Assembly (NCBI GenBank): GCA_018907035.1
Contig: JACCIC010000138.1
Span: 881,001 to 945,000, forward strand
Length of the DNA stretch: 64,000 nucleotides
Direction: 5' to 3'
From: Sycobia sp. Sy_11
Lineage: Eukaryota; Arthropoda; Insecta; Hymenoptera; Epichrysomallidae
Below, one piece after another: positions 48,822-62,645 of this stretch (the stretch's first letter is position 1; the number at the start of each line of letters is the position of its first letter). Made by a program: the position numbers and the translations under genes. The notes beneath the pieces are model-generated. The model saw only the letters and a list, made by a program, of their open reading frames with translations, searched no databases and had not been told where the DNA came from.

Positions 48822-51800
48822 CAAAGAGTCGATTTCCGCGTTCTTAATTGCCCGTAGCCCAAAAGAAAGCCACGCCATTCGTTCTCTCATTATGCAACTC
48901 GACGAAGAATATCAGCGGTTAGAATAACACGGTCGAAAAAGCTCTCGTTCGAAAATTTTTACCCGAAACCGGGGCCGGAATTACACCGCTATGGCGTCCG
49001 TGAAACCAGACGTAGCTTTCTTGAGGTATGGAATTCCATACCCGTGATATAATAGGAAATTTTTTTTAGGAAAAGAATCATAGATGTGATTTGTTGTTTC
49101 TTTGTACAAGGAACGAGATTTGAAAGTGACGTACGTTAGTGCGATGTAATTGAGCTTACTTTCATGTCGTTACGTACAAAAAATAAAAAATGATATAACA
49201 ACATGGGGTTAAAAAAATTTTGAAAATTTTATTGAAGTACTGGTGGATGTAAATATTTAAGGAAATATCAGAAGTATGTATGCGAAGGTGAATGAAGCGA
49301 ATGATGGTACTGAGAAGCTTTTAAGCAATTTTATCAAAACACAAAATTTATAAATATAACCGCTTGCTGTCAATTATAAGTAAATGGACAGTTTTTTGTT
49401 TGCGAGATAGATTTGGATAAATATGCTGTATGATTTTATTGAAAAATTTAATTTATTAGTTATGTTGCACTTTTAAATATTGGATTATAAATTGTTCCTC
49501 AATATTCCTTAAATCGTCTCCTACCTTTCTGGGCCTATAAACGTACATTTACACGGTATTATCGCATATTTCCTCGATCACAGTAGTTTGTTTAAACTTA
49601 GAATTTATACTCCAGGTTATTTAAACTTTAAAGATTCGAACAATAATGGCAAAGTTCAAGCTTCTCGTAAACTTAGAAGATAAAACGTCGAACCGCAAAG
49701 GCGATACACTACAGAGTCATCGAATTTTCCGCTCAAATAGGTCAAAAAAAAAAAATCTTATTTAAAAAATGTATTGGGAATTTCAAATTTTCATAAAAGT
49801 TCAACCCATGATCATGGTTATTAATACAAACTTTATTTGTCCAAACAAATTTTGTAATAAAATTTATTTATAATTAATGTACGAAAGAAGTATTTTTCGG
49901 CATCGATCGGAATATATACATATGCTCTAGCCGACGTCCCATCCCAAGCCCTATCGAATCTCGCGCTGTCCTTCGTAACGAAAAAAAAAAAAAAAAACAC
50001 GTATGAATCGACGTCTACTGAAAAGTTGGAGAGCTGCGCGAAGATCCCTCTTGCGCGACTCCGTTGCGCGCTGGAAACTGGTCAAAGGGCGGCCCCTTCG
50101 AGAGGGAGCCCCCCCCCCCACCGGGAACAACGCCGAGGACCTCGTTGACCGTGCGTATCGCGCCAATGGACGGCCCTTTGACGCGGGCAAGGGCCAGAGC
50201 TATTTGACCTCCACTGGCTCGTATGCGATTTGCCAGAGGAGAGGTCGAGGATAGGTACGAGAGAGAGAGGGAGAGAGAGAAAGAGAGCTTAATCTAATTC
50301 GGTCGCGGGCATCTTCACAGCGCGACTGCATGGGATTCCGATTTTGGATCGCCCCCCCCCCACCCGTCGCATCTCACACACCCTCTCATCGATAATTATG
50401 AAAATGCGCAGCGGCGAATTAAGCCTGGCGTTTCATTGATTTTGCTGGTATCCGTTTAAATTGCCAATGTGTTAAGAGGTAGGAATGTTTACCCGCTCGT
50501 CTTTCGTCCTTCCATTGTCATGGGTATAAAAGCGAAGCGAAAAAAGAAAGATGAATGGAGAAACAGAGAGAGAGAGATAGAGAGAAAGAGAGAGAGATAG
50601 AGATTTTTTACGACGTTTGTTTACATATATGCATTATAATTCGCAATATCATATGTAGAATTATATAAATTTAAAATTGCGAACAAATTAGAATTAGGTT
50701 ATTGGAATATCCAAGATAATTTTCAAATACACTGTTTTCGACAAGTTCGATATTTTATAGCATCGCAATATATTTACATTAGAAAAAACTATGCAACCAT
50801 AATAAAATACAAGTAGCTCGTTTTCGAATGCTGTTGAGTTTTCTCGAATATCTTTACTATTCCCTGAGATAACGTACTTTTTAATTATAGATTTTTCATT
50901 CAACACACGTATTTAATCTGCATCTGTATATATGCAAAGTAAGAATAGCCTGCTACATTAATATGGCATTCCATCGCCAGGTGGCGACGACGTTATCAAA
51001 GTCACAGTAGCGACTCAGAATGTATAAACATAATCAGGGTTCGAGCTTTGATTTTATCACATGCCTAGTACGAGGCGAATATCCGCACCGGACGGATAGC
51101 AAGCGAGAACAATAGCGCAGACCTCGACAAGTTTCCACATCTAAAAATTTAGCTAAGAGCGTCAGCTAAGAAGATTCTTTTTATTGTTCTGCATACAACG
51201 GCATTCGAATCCTTCATCTTATCTAAGCACATTTCTACATTTACAGTTTTCATTTATTACTGAAAACTCCAACCGATGCTCAGTAAGTCATAATCTATCA
51301 CATCTTTATACATCTTTATACAAATACGCACGCAAAAGCAGAAGTACATAATCACACATCTCACTGGGTAACTTCGTGTCATCCTTGCTAATCATCTTGT
51401 AAAAGCAATAATTGTATTTTCAGCTGTTCAATTATTCCAACATCTTACATTAATAATTGCCTTTACTTCAAAAACCCATAATTCATTCCACAATGACGCA
51501 CCTGGATACACAGTCACCCCATCTCAACAACCTTTAGAATCTCTCTTCCGGAAAGCCTCATTAAAGTTATAATAGAGGATTAAAGCAAACGCATACAGCA
51601 AAACACACGTTTCTCCCCCCCCCCTCCTCTCCCAGAAACCGCCTCGTTGGAAAATGTCAACGGTACCTCCCTCGCATAGCGAAAGACAAATTATTCGAGC
51701 TCAAACATTGTCTCGAGGGTAGACGAATAATCGTGGTTTGTATCACTAAAACGCACCTCAAGTCTTCTAAATTCTTTATTCTTCAAAAAAAAAAAAAAAA

Positions 51801-52055
51801 AAAAAACGGTAGCGATTCTAATTTCAAAGTACCTCCGACACAAAGTTATAGGGCTTCTACCACCAAATGTTAAGCAGTTGGCCTGGAGATCTTCCTGAAC
51901 AGCTATCCCTCTCCTGCTCTAACCATCGCCCACTACTTCTCCTTGAGCCGAGTAATACGTCGCTGATCCTCCTCTACTACCGAACAGCTCCACACCAACC
52001 ATAACGGACGATCGCCACAATGACAAAACATTAGTTTGAGGATTCCGCTACACTA

Positions 52056-52361
52056 ATGATAACAGACGCCACCTCCTCAAGACGTCCCTTCGATGCAATT
52101 TACGTGCTGAAGACGTCGTCGACCCCGCTCACATTCCCAGCGACCCCATTATTTAACTCGACATTTATATCTCCAACAGTCTCTCGCAACAAGGATTTCC
52201 AAATCGCCCAACTTCCGAAGCCTGATTATTTTTGTGTAATCATTAAACTGCTGTTCTTCCTGAAGTTAATCCATGAATTAGTCGAGCCCATAGACGCGCT
52301 CTACCTAAAGTACCTACTGGAAATGTCCTCGTTCAAATGTTCCTCCATTCACGGCCATTAA
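52056..52361 (+). other. Unrecognised 101-codon open frame in a C-rich segment
   Basis: This frame encodes 101 residues from an ATG, with a Thr/Ser/Pro-rich first half and a hydrophobic stretch near residues 66-73 (LLFFLKLI) followed by acidic and leucine residues. The segment 51840-52370 is richer in C on this strand than its surroundings and lies just after an A22 run, which hints at an inserted or retroposed sequence. No family was recognised, and no conserved motif separates it from chance. Confidence 0.2.
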
Positions 52362-53572
52362 CGGTTATATTCTTGGCTTTATCAACTTTTTAGTTAAAAG
52401 GGCCAAAAGTCTGTTTTGAATTGACATACGTAAGTTTGTTTCCAATAAATACAGAAGGTTTATAGGATTAATTCACCCAATACCTTTCATAAATAACTTT
52501 TTTTAATTTTCTTTGAAAATTTGAAAATAATTTTTTTCTACTCTTAGTAAATATATTTTCAAAATGTGAAGGTGGCCAGATACCTAGTAAAGTTATTTGA
52601 AATTTAACCAGGGCATTCGGGGCAAAATAAATTATAGGTTATAGATAGGTCACAAACTATAAATTCTACTCCCTTCGATCAATGAGCTATTTCAATTTCT
52701 TCCCAAACGGAGTAATGTGTTCATATATTTTTCATTCCAAAAATTTCACAGACTCTTCTATTATTCATTCAGTATTCATCAGCGTGAAAGTCATCTCATG
52801 TATCTAAAAGCACTATTTAATTCTGTTCAAACTCAAGAGTCGTAATTCTTCAAAAAAAGATTAAATCTATATAGATACATGAACGAATTGACCTGCCAGT
52901 AAATATTAAGAACGCGCTGCTTCCATAGGATTGCTCAAGAAGTAACGCTCGTCATCCCTTAGACATCGATGGATAGAGCGGGGACGGGGAGAAGAGAGCA
53001 GAAGTTCCATCCTGCATCTATAAGCGGTAGGCTCGGATACGTATGTGTTTTGCGCGTTTGTACAGGATGGCCAGGTGTGCTTTCGACCCGGCGTTCCCCG
53101 ACGCTCGCCTCTCTCCTCTCCCTTGGGAGGCTTTTTGCGAAAGGTTATCGGCGGGCGAGCGGGGTCGCTGGAAGGGGCAGGACTCGGACCTGACCGGCGT
53201 TTCACGCGGGCAGACGAGCGGCTCTGTATAAATGGAAGGGAAGATCGAACGCGCCACGGACGGGCCGCGGGGGCGCCCGGATCGATCCCCCCCGTCCCCC
53301 ATTGAATATGTATGTGCGTGCGCGAGCGAGGCCTGGGAGAGATCGTCGCTTCTTGATCAAGTTATGCGCAAAATATCCGGTTGCCTTCGACTCCTCTCCC
53401 ACCCCCTCTCTCCCTCCCACACCTTCCCTTCGGACTCTCTCGCTAGTTCACATACGCGCGCTCTATTACTATAGCCGTATCTATTTATCTATATTTTCGC
53501 TCCTTTGGCGGTTGCCGAGAGCTTTTATATGTTGAAGTCGTGTATATACCGGATGAGAAATTGTTTCGAGCA

Positions 53573-53574
<2 letters not shown>

Positions 53575-53625
<51 letters not shown>
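53575..53625. repeat. (TA)n microsatellite
   Basis: About 25 TA units. Confidence 0.95.
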
Positions 53626-53627
<2 letters not shown>

Positions 53628-54641
53628 TTGGCGAACATCCCGCTGCTATTTAGAGAGGATATTGACGTTTAATATCTCAAAAAAGTAGACTATGAAAGAC
53701 GCGGAAAGAGCGTCGCTTCGATAATAAGAGTAAAATGCCATCGTGAAAAGAAAAACCATCTTTTCTATTCCTCCACTGAGCTATGGCCAATTTTATCGAT
53801 AATCGATCTCTAAGAATCCCGGATATATAAATATACTTTAAATTCTTGAATGGCAGTTTTCCACCGACATTTTGCTCCCGTCAGCTGTAATCTGAATAAG
53901 GGCGTATAATTTACAAAATCTATAGGGGATTCCTCGTCTGAAATTACGCGGTCGACGGAATTCCGATTTTTTAATCGAAATTTAATTGCGTCTTGGCTCC
54001 AAGACAGGTGAAATTGTAACGCTGTAAGCTTCAAATTGAAAATTATTATTCCGCTGTACTGCCGACGATGTGAGATCTGTTAAATTTTACAAATTCCTGG
54101 CGAATGAAATAATTGAATTAAGTATATATATTATAACGCCAGATGCGTTAAATTTTTCCCCCGAACGAAAACGACCCGCCCCTCTGTACAATTTCCTCGA
54201 AGTGCTAATTATGTCGCGATTGTTTGAAACATGTACCTTCCCTCCCCCTTCCTTCTCAGGGGTATTCCATCGCCTGCGTATATCGACCTAATTCGACTAC
54301 TGCACGTTTTGGTTTCACGAACTATTATGGGAACATATTCGAAATTCGACTAACAGCTATAAATTATCCGATTAAATTTCTAAATTCTCGAAATAATTAC
54401 AGCACAACGGCGCAATGATGGAATATAAGCTATAAATGCTATATGTGCCAGTATTTTGCATCATATAATACAAACAAATCGAAACGTACATTTACCAAAT
54501 GAAAACATTTTATTATAGAAAATTCAATACTGAAATGCTTTTAATTCTATAATTCATTAAAACCATTAGTACAATTACAATATAAATTTAATAACTTTCT
54601 ATAATATTTATTTGTTTATTTAATTATATACCATATTTATA

Positions 54642-54644
<3 letters not shown>

Positions 54645-54681
<37 letters not shown>

Positions 54682-55019
54682 TTGAAAACTTAATTAAAAT
54701 TCAATCAAAGTAGTTATTGAAATGTTATTAAATTAATTATTCGCGATCAGTAAAATAAATTTTATTAAAAACCTATAGTCTATTCAAAGCTCATAAATCG
54801 AATTATTTATTATTATTATTTCAATGTCCTATGCATACAGCGAGATCAATTCAATATATGGTTGCGTAAAATCATTTATATAACCTATACGTATAGACAT
54901 AACGTATAGACTGTTCAATTTTAATTGATTAATATACCAATATTCTATATATGTATAATACCAACGTTAGAAGCTGCTTTGATTGCTCTTTTTTATAATG
55001 AAATAAACTCTATAAATAA

Positions 55020-55061
<42 letters not shown>

Positions 55062-55311
55062 ATGTGGTATGTATGTATATATGTGTACACTAGAATTTGA
55101 CAGCCGGCAAACATTATTAGTCCTCTGTATAGCCGGTCTAAACAACAAACAATTACATCCATGTCAGTCAATAAAATTCAAATACGCACGCAACGATGAT
55201 CGACGAGTCCTCCGCGAAATTTCCTCCGACCTATTGGAGCATGATAGTACAACGACCGTGCGTTTATTGTGTATGTATGTATGTATGTAGGTATGTATGT
55301 ATGTATATATA

Positions 55312-55357
<46 letters not shown>
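54645..55357. repeat. Three (TA)n tracts with a (GTAT)n run
   Basis: TA at 54645-54678, 55026-55057 and 55321-55357. The last is preceded by GTAT repeats at 55270-55306. Confidence 0.95.
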
Positions 55358-55358
<1 letters not shown>

Positions 55359-55654
55359 CTAGTATTCCGTCAATAGTCCGTCAATGCTGTTAAACCTAGT
55401 CCTCGTAAAATACAAGGGGGCGTATAGGATACCAGCTCGATGAATTCATATACATACATACATACATATATATAGATAGATATAACCCGACGAGCCCCTT
55501 CCGCCTCTGACGAACGCTGTATAATTCGCGGTGTAGTCCGGCGGTGTGCTGGCGCGTATGATATATTCGTAAACCGTGTCACGGTCCATTTTTCGGAAAA
55601 AAGTTCGACGTGCGCTCACGTGTCCCAAGCGCGAGATGCTAGAAATTGCGAGGA

Positions 55655-55657
<3 letters not shown>

Positions 55658-55699
<42 letters not shown>
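55658..55699. repeat. (GA)n microsatellite
   Basis: About 21 GA units. Confidence 0.95.
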
Positions 55700-55703
<4 letters not shown>

Positions 55704-58700
55704 ACGAACGGAAAACTGGAGGCGCGAAAGGAAGCGGTATAGAAAATCAGTCACGGTGGCGACTATCGGGAGAGGAATGTCATCTGTATAAGTAGAAGAT
55801 TGCAGGGTTTCGCCGCTTCCTCAAAGTCTCGCGGATCAAGCCCTGATTTTTTTAAACGCTTATTTTGAGCCCTTAAATGCTATTGATCGATGATGCGGAC
55901 ATTGCGAAAATAACGCAGATATGTTTTTACTGAAAAACGTAATTGCTCGAAAGGCCGCGTAAAGAAGATTATTAGCTAGAGTGTCAGAAATGTAATAAAA
56001 GTTCTAGATTAGTTAACTTACGTCTGGAAAGTTGATCTTGTTCGTTATAACTCGCGATATTGCAGATCTGATCAATATACGAGTATCCAAATTATAATCC
56101 GCGTGTGATGTCTGCCTTAAAACTTTCCGTTCTACTTAGAATTTTCAAGGTCTGGTAGCTTGAGCCGAGGAGGCGCACGGAAGAGCAACCCAGCTTTCTT
56201 AATTTTCTCTCTAAAAATCGTCGGACGTCTAATTGGACTAATAAAACTATATATTAACAAAAAAAAATACCACCCAATTTGAATTTTTTCAATTCAAAAA
56301 GGATTTTTAAAGCCAGAGAATTATTTCTCGATTCATATCCAACAATTTCAACCTCGGAATAAAAGCCTTTCATCCCTAATATATTGATTTTAGAACTATA
56401 TAATACCCCTAAACTCTGCGTGTATTGTGTCCGACGTGAGTCCAGCAGCAATTGGAAGTTTAAAAAAAAAAAAAAAACAAAAAAATACGGATCCACCAAG
56501 CATTAGACTTCTTGAACACGACTTGCGTGGTTGAAATGAGAGAAAATCAATCTCGACTCGTTGAATTTTTATCAGTAATTTATCAAATATTCTTTCGTGA
56601 TTACGGTCGGAACATTCGCGTACGTTTAAAATGTCCACGTAATACACTTAAAAGCCAAAAATCGAAGCTTAACACGATTCTTTCAAACTCATTTTATTTC
56701 TGTACACTTTCACAGCAGATCGACTATGAACACTGCATTAACTTTCGCCCTCTTCGCCGCGCGACCGAGAGCAACGATGTTTGCATATCTAGATACATCG
56801 CACGGTTTCAAGCGTTGAAAATAATGCTCACTTTATGTATACGTATGTGTGCACAAGAGCTGAAAAAAGTTATGCATATATGTATGTATATATATATATA
56901 TATACTTAATCCTTGGCGTGTTTTTGTCCCTTTTCACCAAGACAATGCGACGCGCGCAATGCCCAACCATACACGGAGTAATCATTTTCAGTTTTAGTGC
57001 CGAAACGGGTGCGTTACGGTAAATATAGATATTCGCGTCATGTCATTTCAAACATTGTTTATCGTATGCCCTTCCGAATCATTTTAATGTTACAAATACA
57101 TTTGTTTAGATCGTTTTCTGATTTGTGAATAGAAATATATAGACGATATGGAATAAATATAAAAGGAATTAAGAATCGGTATATTGAAAGGCTTATATTC
57201 AAATGCCATCTCACTGGCTAAACGCGAATATGACGTCGCGATCGTAAAAGATCTTTAGAGTTCTATAGTAATAGCAAGAATACATAAGAATGATGTAAAA
57301 TTCTTTATTAATAATATGAGAGTGTGTAAAAATGAAAACTCGTCAAAAACTGTCCATAATAATAAGTGTTCATAGGGGTGAGAGAAAAATTTGCTCTATA
57401 AAAGTCATATTCCCGTTCGAGCGGGTCATGAGCGATGTAAAATAAGATGAAAGTTAAATTATATTAGGTCTATTGCGAGCTGCGATCCTCGATGTCGTTG
57501 ATGGAACGAGACGGAGATTGCCGATGCTGCGCCCAGATTCAAAAATCCTGCGAGCCAAGGAAGGAAGCCAGAGAATGTTCTAGCGTCGGCGTATCCGCGC
57601 AAAGGGATCAATTTTCCGGATACACCGTGAAAATAAATCCAGGGTAATACGAATGTGTTTGATAAAGAGAAAAAAAATATATGTATATATATATATAGAA
57701 TCGTCATATAGGCATATTGGGGTGTCTCCAGAAGTTGGCTGGCGGGAGGGATCTGACACCTGACAGACAAGAAGAAAAGAACAAACATCAACGTAGGCCG
57801 AACGCTGGCCAAGTAGAAAGATCTGTATGCGCTCGGACAGGCAGGGCGCCTCGACTCTGGACACCTCGATAGTTTCGCGACTGATTTCCGACTTGCGCCG
57901 GTAGCCCGCTCTTCAATCCGACGACGACGACGAAGTACGGCAGACGCGCGCATCGCGCCGGCCTAGATGTCGCGAGTCGCGGCAAGGGGGGAGGGGGCGT
58001 GGGTATCTGAGATGACGCGCGGGTGGGCGCGGACCGTTTGACCACGAGCCGTGTCAACGGGAAGCTGCGTTCGCCATGATCCCTGCCCGCCTCCCCTCCC
58101 GTGCTCTCCGGCACACCGAACGAGAGGGCCAAATGGCCACGTGGGTCTTCTCTCTCTCTCTCTCTCGCTCTCTCCCTCGCGGATATCTCAATCACGCGTC
58201 GTGTTTCCATGGTGAAACGGAAAATAAGTCGACCGGTATCGGGGAAGTGCAGCGTGACAGGACGCTCGAGATATGATTGATTTACCAAGCGAGGGGACGC
58301 GAGGGGAGTCGGGAACGGCATTCGTTGCCCCCGTCGATATTCATTATTTATCAGTGTTAATGACGATAATAATCAGATATTATTACAGACTTTTCGACGA
58401 GCTTGACTATTACGGTTGATCGCCCATTATGTAATCAGGTAATTGTTTCTTTTTTTTTTAAATAAATTTTTTTTAAACAATTTTACCATTTATCCAGTAA
58501 ATTGTCTTATACGTGTGTCTCAGATACTCCTGGAGCGTGTATGTTTACAAGAGGTTCAAGAAACGGTTGTTTTTATCGAGATCGCTTCGAACGTTTTATT
58601 TGTCATTCAATATACACCCAATATTTTGGTAACTATTTTCCACCCTAAAGCAGTAATTATTATTCAGTGTAAAATTAACCTAGGTCAAACGGAACCAAAC

Positions 58701-59244
58701 GCATAAAAAAATTATTCTCATTTAGCAATTGATATACCTCATTTACATAGAATCTATTTGTCCCATTTCACAAACACATGCTGGTGTACAGGCTTGACAA
58801 AAAAAAAAAAAACAAAAAAAACGTACGGCTATAAAAATTAGCTGCGCTCTATCGTATATGCTATTGTTACAGCTAACCAACGGCACGACTCCAATCGATA
58901 ACGATCGAGAGCGCGCAAATTGCTGTAAACGACTTTTCTTTTTGCTATTTATTCATTTTTAATTAATCTTTTTTCTTCGCGTCACTTTTTGCAGACCTGC
59001 AGACGCGTGTCGGGGTACTCGAGGACTCGCCTTACGCCGTCGCAGTCGCAAGCCATGCCTTCGCTCGGCCCTCGTCGGCGGGCGGGGGAGTGGAGCATTA
59101 AAGCCGCACGAGTATTTACTATAAATTTCTCGTCGACCGGCGCGAGGCAGCCGCCCCGACTGGTTTTGTTAGCCTTTCGTGTGCCTTAATTTTTGAAATA
59201 TGTTTATGCATGCGCACTTAACTGCCGAGCTCGTGAGCTCGCCC

Positions 59245-59248
<4 letters not shown>

Positions 59249-59297
<49 letters not shown>

Positions 59298-59525
59298 CTT
59301 CTCTCCCTCTCCCGCCCCCTCGCCCCTTCGCTCTGTTTCCCGACCCGCAGAAACTGAAGTTACGGACGGCGCAGAAATTTTACGAGTGCGACTGTCGTAG
59401 CGCGCGCAGAGCGCGCGTCGCGCCCAACGGAATATTAATTGTCATTAATATTTTTAAACAAATGCTTAATCCGTCTCACGCCGCTCGCGTAGATCTAATA
59501 ATGTCGTGCGTATATGTATATATAA

Positions 59526-59563
<38 letters not shown>
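59249..59563. repeat. (CT)n and (GT)n microsatellites
   Basis: CT at 59249-59287 and GT at 59537-59563. Confidence 0.95.
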
Positions 59564-60365
59564 ACATTTACATGTCACTCCGAGGATCGTGTTCGAGATT
59601 GCATTATACGGGCGGAGGGGGCGTGCGGGCGTTCATCGCGATCCATTATTTTTTACGAACGCGCGCAACGCCACGCGGCTCGTTTCTTTCCCCCAATTTA
59701 TCGCGTTTGCGCGGCGCTTTGCGTTAAAGCTTTAATAAAAATTTGAATGCCGTAATTATACGTCGTTAATTTCGCCTGTTAATTTAATGCGTTTTTGTTC
59801 TTCTTTCTTCTTCTTCTTCTTCTTTTTCTTGTTCTTCTTTCACTTGAATTACATCTCCCGTCGCCTCGAGTCTCCTTTATGACAATTGCAGGACAGCGAT
59901 TAAATTCCGTTAAAAGCTCGCAATAGAAAGCGAGAAAGGCATTATCGAAGATTTTTTTTTTTTTGGACGACTTTTTGCTTTCTGTTTCGGAAAATATTTG
60001 TCCCTTGGAGTTCATGACTTTTACGCCGTTGTACTGGATTCAAGAAGAAAAACGGACAGGGAGTATCGTGTCGACGATGGAGAACGCCACGCTTTAGTGA
60101 TATAGCATATACGTATTTATGTACACCGCTAATGGTATCCGATCATTTTATACCTGACGTGTGTACATATCATATGCTCTACCACTTGTTTTCTTGGATG
60201 TTGCACTAGAATGTAAGAAGACCGCGTATTATAACAATGCGTTCGGCGGACGTTATGAAAGCGAGCGACAGTGGACTGGGTCTTAAATACATTGAGAAAT
60301 TCCAAGCGGCCGATCCATTAGGCTAATGAAAAAATTGACAATGGAGATTGGGGAGGGATGGGTAG

Positions 60366-60444
60366 AGAGAGAGAGAGAGAGAGAAGAGAGAGATCCCCTA
60401 AAGCATAACATGCTCATGTTGCGAAGGTAAAAATTCTCCCTCTC

Positions 60445-60482
<38 letters not shown>
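60366..60482. repeat. (GA)n facing (CT)n
   Basis: A GA tract at 60366-60392 and a CT tract at 60451-60482, about 60 bases apart, could pair as a long purine-pyrimidine hairpin. Confidence 0.9.
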
Positions 60483-60486
<4 letters not shown>

Positions 60487-62050
60487 CTATACTCTGACCC
60501 AGAAGTCAGGCAAAATTTCCTATTCTGTAGTCGTTGTCACGATAAACACAATGCATAGCTCGGAGAAAATATCCGCTATACATCAAATATTTACTTTCAA
60601 AAAGTTTGTCCAGATACTAAAGTACTTCACCCTTGATTTCTTTTGAATAGGATCTAGTTTTAATAATTTGAAATGTGCGAGCCTTAGAAAATAGCTGAAA
60701 TAAAAAAAAGACTTCTTTAAACTAAAAAAAATTCAATCCTTTCTGTTAAATCCGACGTTATCGATAAATCATTGATTTCTATAAGTAAAAAATTTATTGA
60801 TGACCTCATTTCGAGAAATGAATACTGTTTGACTTGCTCGCGATTCAAAATGTTACATAGATGAAAAGAAGATCCTGTTGCTCAAAACACTATCGTTTTT
60901 ATCAAACAAATTGTTAGAAACCAAAATGAAGCTTATAAAAGACGTACAATAAAATAACTCTCTTGCGTGTTAGGTGTAATTTATACTTGGTTATGGCTCG
61001 TTCAAGGTGACTTCTTACGAAAGAAAAAAATTAAAATTACACTAAAAAGCTTCTCAAAAGACTCGAGCCTTAAAATGAGCTTTGGCCAGAAATGATCAAG
61101 TATCTGAAACACTACAGGTTGGAATAAAATTTTACTTGTTGAGACTCGCTTAGGCCATGGAATTTGGACAAGAATTTAATCATTTAATCGTACAGATAGA
61201 TATTTAAGCTGTGAAGTGAATGCTTAAAAATAGCCGAATTTGTCGTTGAAAAATGAATGGTGCTTTTGCTGAAATTTTCGAAACATGTGGATATTGTTTA
61301 CTTGCGAATGTACAGGTGAATTTTTAAATACGATAGACTGCGTACAAATAAATAAATGTGGATATTGTATTTATATATCTACATATTTTATGCCTGATAA
61401 AAACAGTATAACACACCAGTATTAGATAAGTAGTGGAGTTTCCGTAACAGACGCGATCTTTTCCAATTCCAAAATTTCAACGTAAACTTGTTTTGTTATA
61501 ATAAATCACTTAGTATTAAAGGCATTAAGTTTATAACTGATTTCTGTTTTCAAAAATATGAGTAAAAAGTACTTTTCAATTTTACATCTCAAAATTGTAT
61601 CGTCAGCTCGATCAACATTATATTTTCAGAGATTTTTGAATATTATTATTGAATTACTCGATCTGTATCAGTTCCAAGAATCAACATAAATGTATTCCAA
61701 TATTATGATTGATAAACATCAGATATGATATTCGAAAAATATAAAGACATTCTCGACAAAAATTAATCAAATTATTCGCTGCACGCGCTAATGTATTTTT
61801 ACAAATGATCGGATACTCTTCATGAAATACTTGTAATACAAGTGATACATTTTTAGAATTTAATTCGATTATGCCGTGTCTAAGGAGTTTCTATCGGATT
61901 TGAAATTGATTAAATGAGAAGAACGTGAGCGACATTTAAGAGTAATTTCATTTTTAGTTTAAGTATTTTAAAAATATCTTGCAACTTCTATTAAAGATTT
62001 TTAATTCGATCTCTAATATTCATTCGATAATTTAAATTACCTATTGTTCA

Positions 62051-62054
<4 letters not shown>

Positions 62055-62084
<30 letters not shown>
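62055..62084. repeat. (TA)n microsatellite
   Basis: About 15 TA units in AT-rich DNA. Confidence 0.95.
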
Positions 62085-62087
<3 letters not shown>

Positions 62088-62400
62088 CATACAAGCAAGA
62101 ACTAAAAAAATATACAAACTTTGAAATTACACGACTATTTATCGAAGTGTTAAAATTTTTTTGAACTTCATTAGGGTTGATTTTTAAGGGCTGAAACATT
62201 GCAGCACATCACATATAGTACGTTCCACAATATATAATCATAAATGCACATTGTTTCATATTAATGAAAGTACTGAATCGTTATTTTTAATTTATCGAAA
62301 GTAAAAATTGTACTTATGTAGTCTGTTGCAAATGAAATTCATAAATATTTGTATCGGTCTTACAGACTTAATACAACAATATATTATACTAATATAATGA

Positions 62401-62539
62401 CAGTCAAATTGTCCTTGTTTACGATCACTCCCCCCCCCCCCGAATAATCTCTAAAAAGAAATTACTACTTAAAAATATTAAATTCATAATAAACATAAAA
62501 TAATTTATATTCTATGTTAGCATAGGGACAATCTGACTG
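62401..62539. mobile_element. Possible 139-base non-autonomous element with 14-base terminal inverted repeats
   Basis: CAGTCAAATTGTCC at 62401-62414 is matched at 13 of 14 positions by the reverse complement of 62526-62539. Between them lie a C run and AT-rich sequence with no open frame. A third copy of the motif lies at 62632-62645, so the boundaries could also belong to a larger nested repeat. Confidence 0.4.
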
Positions 62540-62645
62540 CCCCCATCACCTGAATTTAATCCTTGTAGATGTACAGAAGCGGTTCGAAACGTCGGACGTC
62601 AAAGCAGAATTGAAATTTAAGGTGGTGGGGCCAGTCAGGTTGTCC
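62525..62645 (+). repeat. Imperfect 33-base inverted repeat around a GTTCGAAACGTCGGAC motif
   Basis: The left arm starts GGGACAATCTGACTG at 62525. The right arm ends GGTGGTGGGGCCAGTCAGGT at 62640 and continues TGTCC. They are imperfect inverted copies over about 33 bases, including a CATCACC/GGTGGTG block. The spacer contains GTTCGAAACGTCGGAC at 62582-62597. The spacer and right arm resemble, in reverse orientation, the sequence at 12872-12945, so this is a dispersed family. Confidence 0.55.

Larger units (their letters stand above)
43334..62400. other. Stretch upstream of the CRISP coding exons without a recognised gene
   Basis: It should contain the promoter and one or more 5' untranslated exons of the CRISP gene, which I could not place. 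CpG-rich patches occur at about 45.9-46.8, 50.0-50.4, 52.9-53.5, 57.8-58.3 and 59.0-59.4 kb. An A22 run at 51785-51806 precedes a C-rich segment holding the unrecognised frame at 52056-52361. Open frames at 56512-56997 and 57459-57953 have no recognised domain. Confidence 0.5.

Noticed and set aside
52906..53420. Overlapping frames in the GC-rich patch
   Set aside because: Five or more frames are open at once on both strands, which fits base composition rather than a gene.
56902..56997. FHQDNA motif resembling the second catalytic block of mariner/Tc1 transposases
   Set aside because: Only about six residues match. They follow a (TA)n tract, and no other transposase block is nearby, so chance is likely.
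57459..57953. 164-codon minus-strand frame with hydrophobic stretches
   Set aside because: It crosses AT-rich simple sequence. The two halves have different composition, and no family motif or splice pattern supports it.
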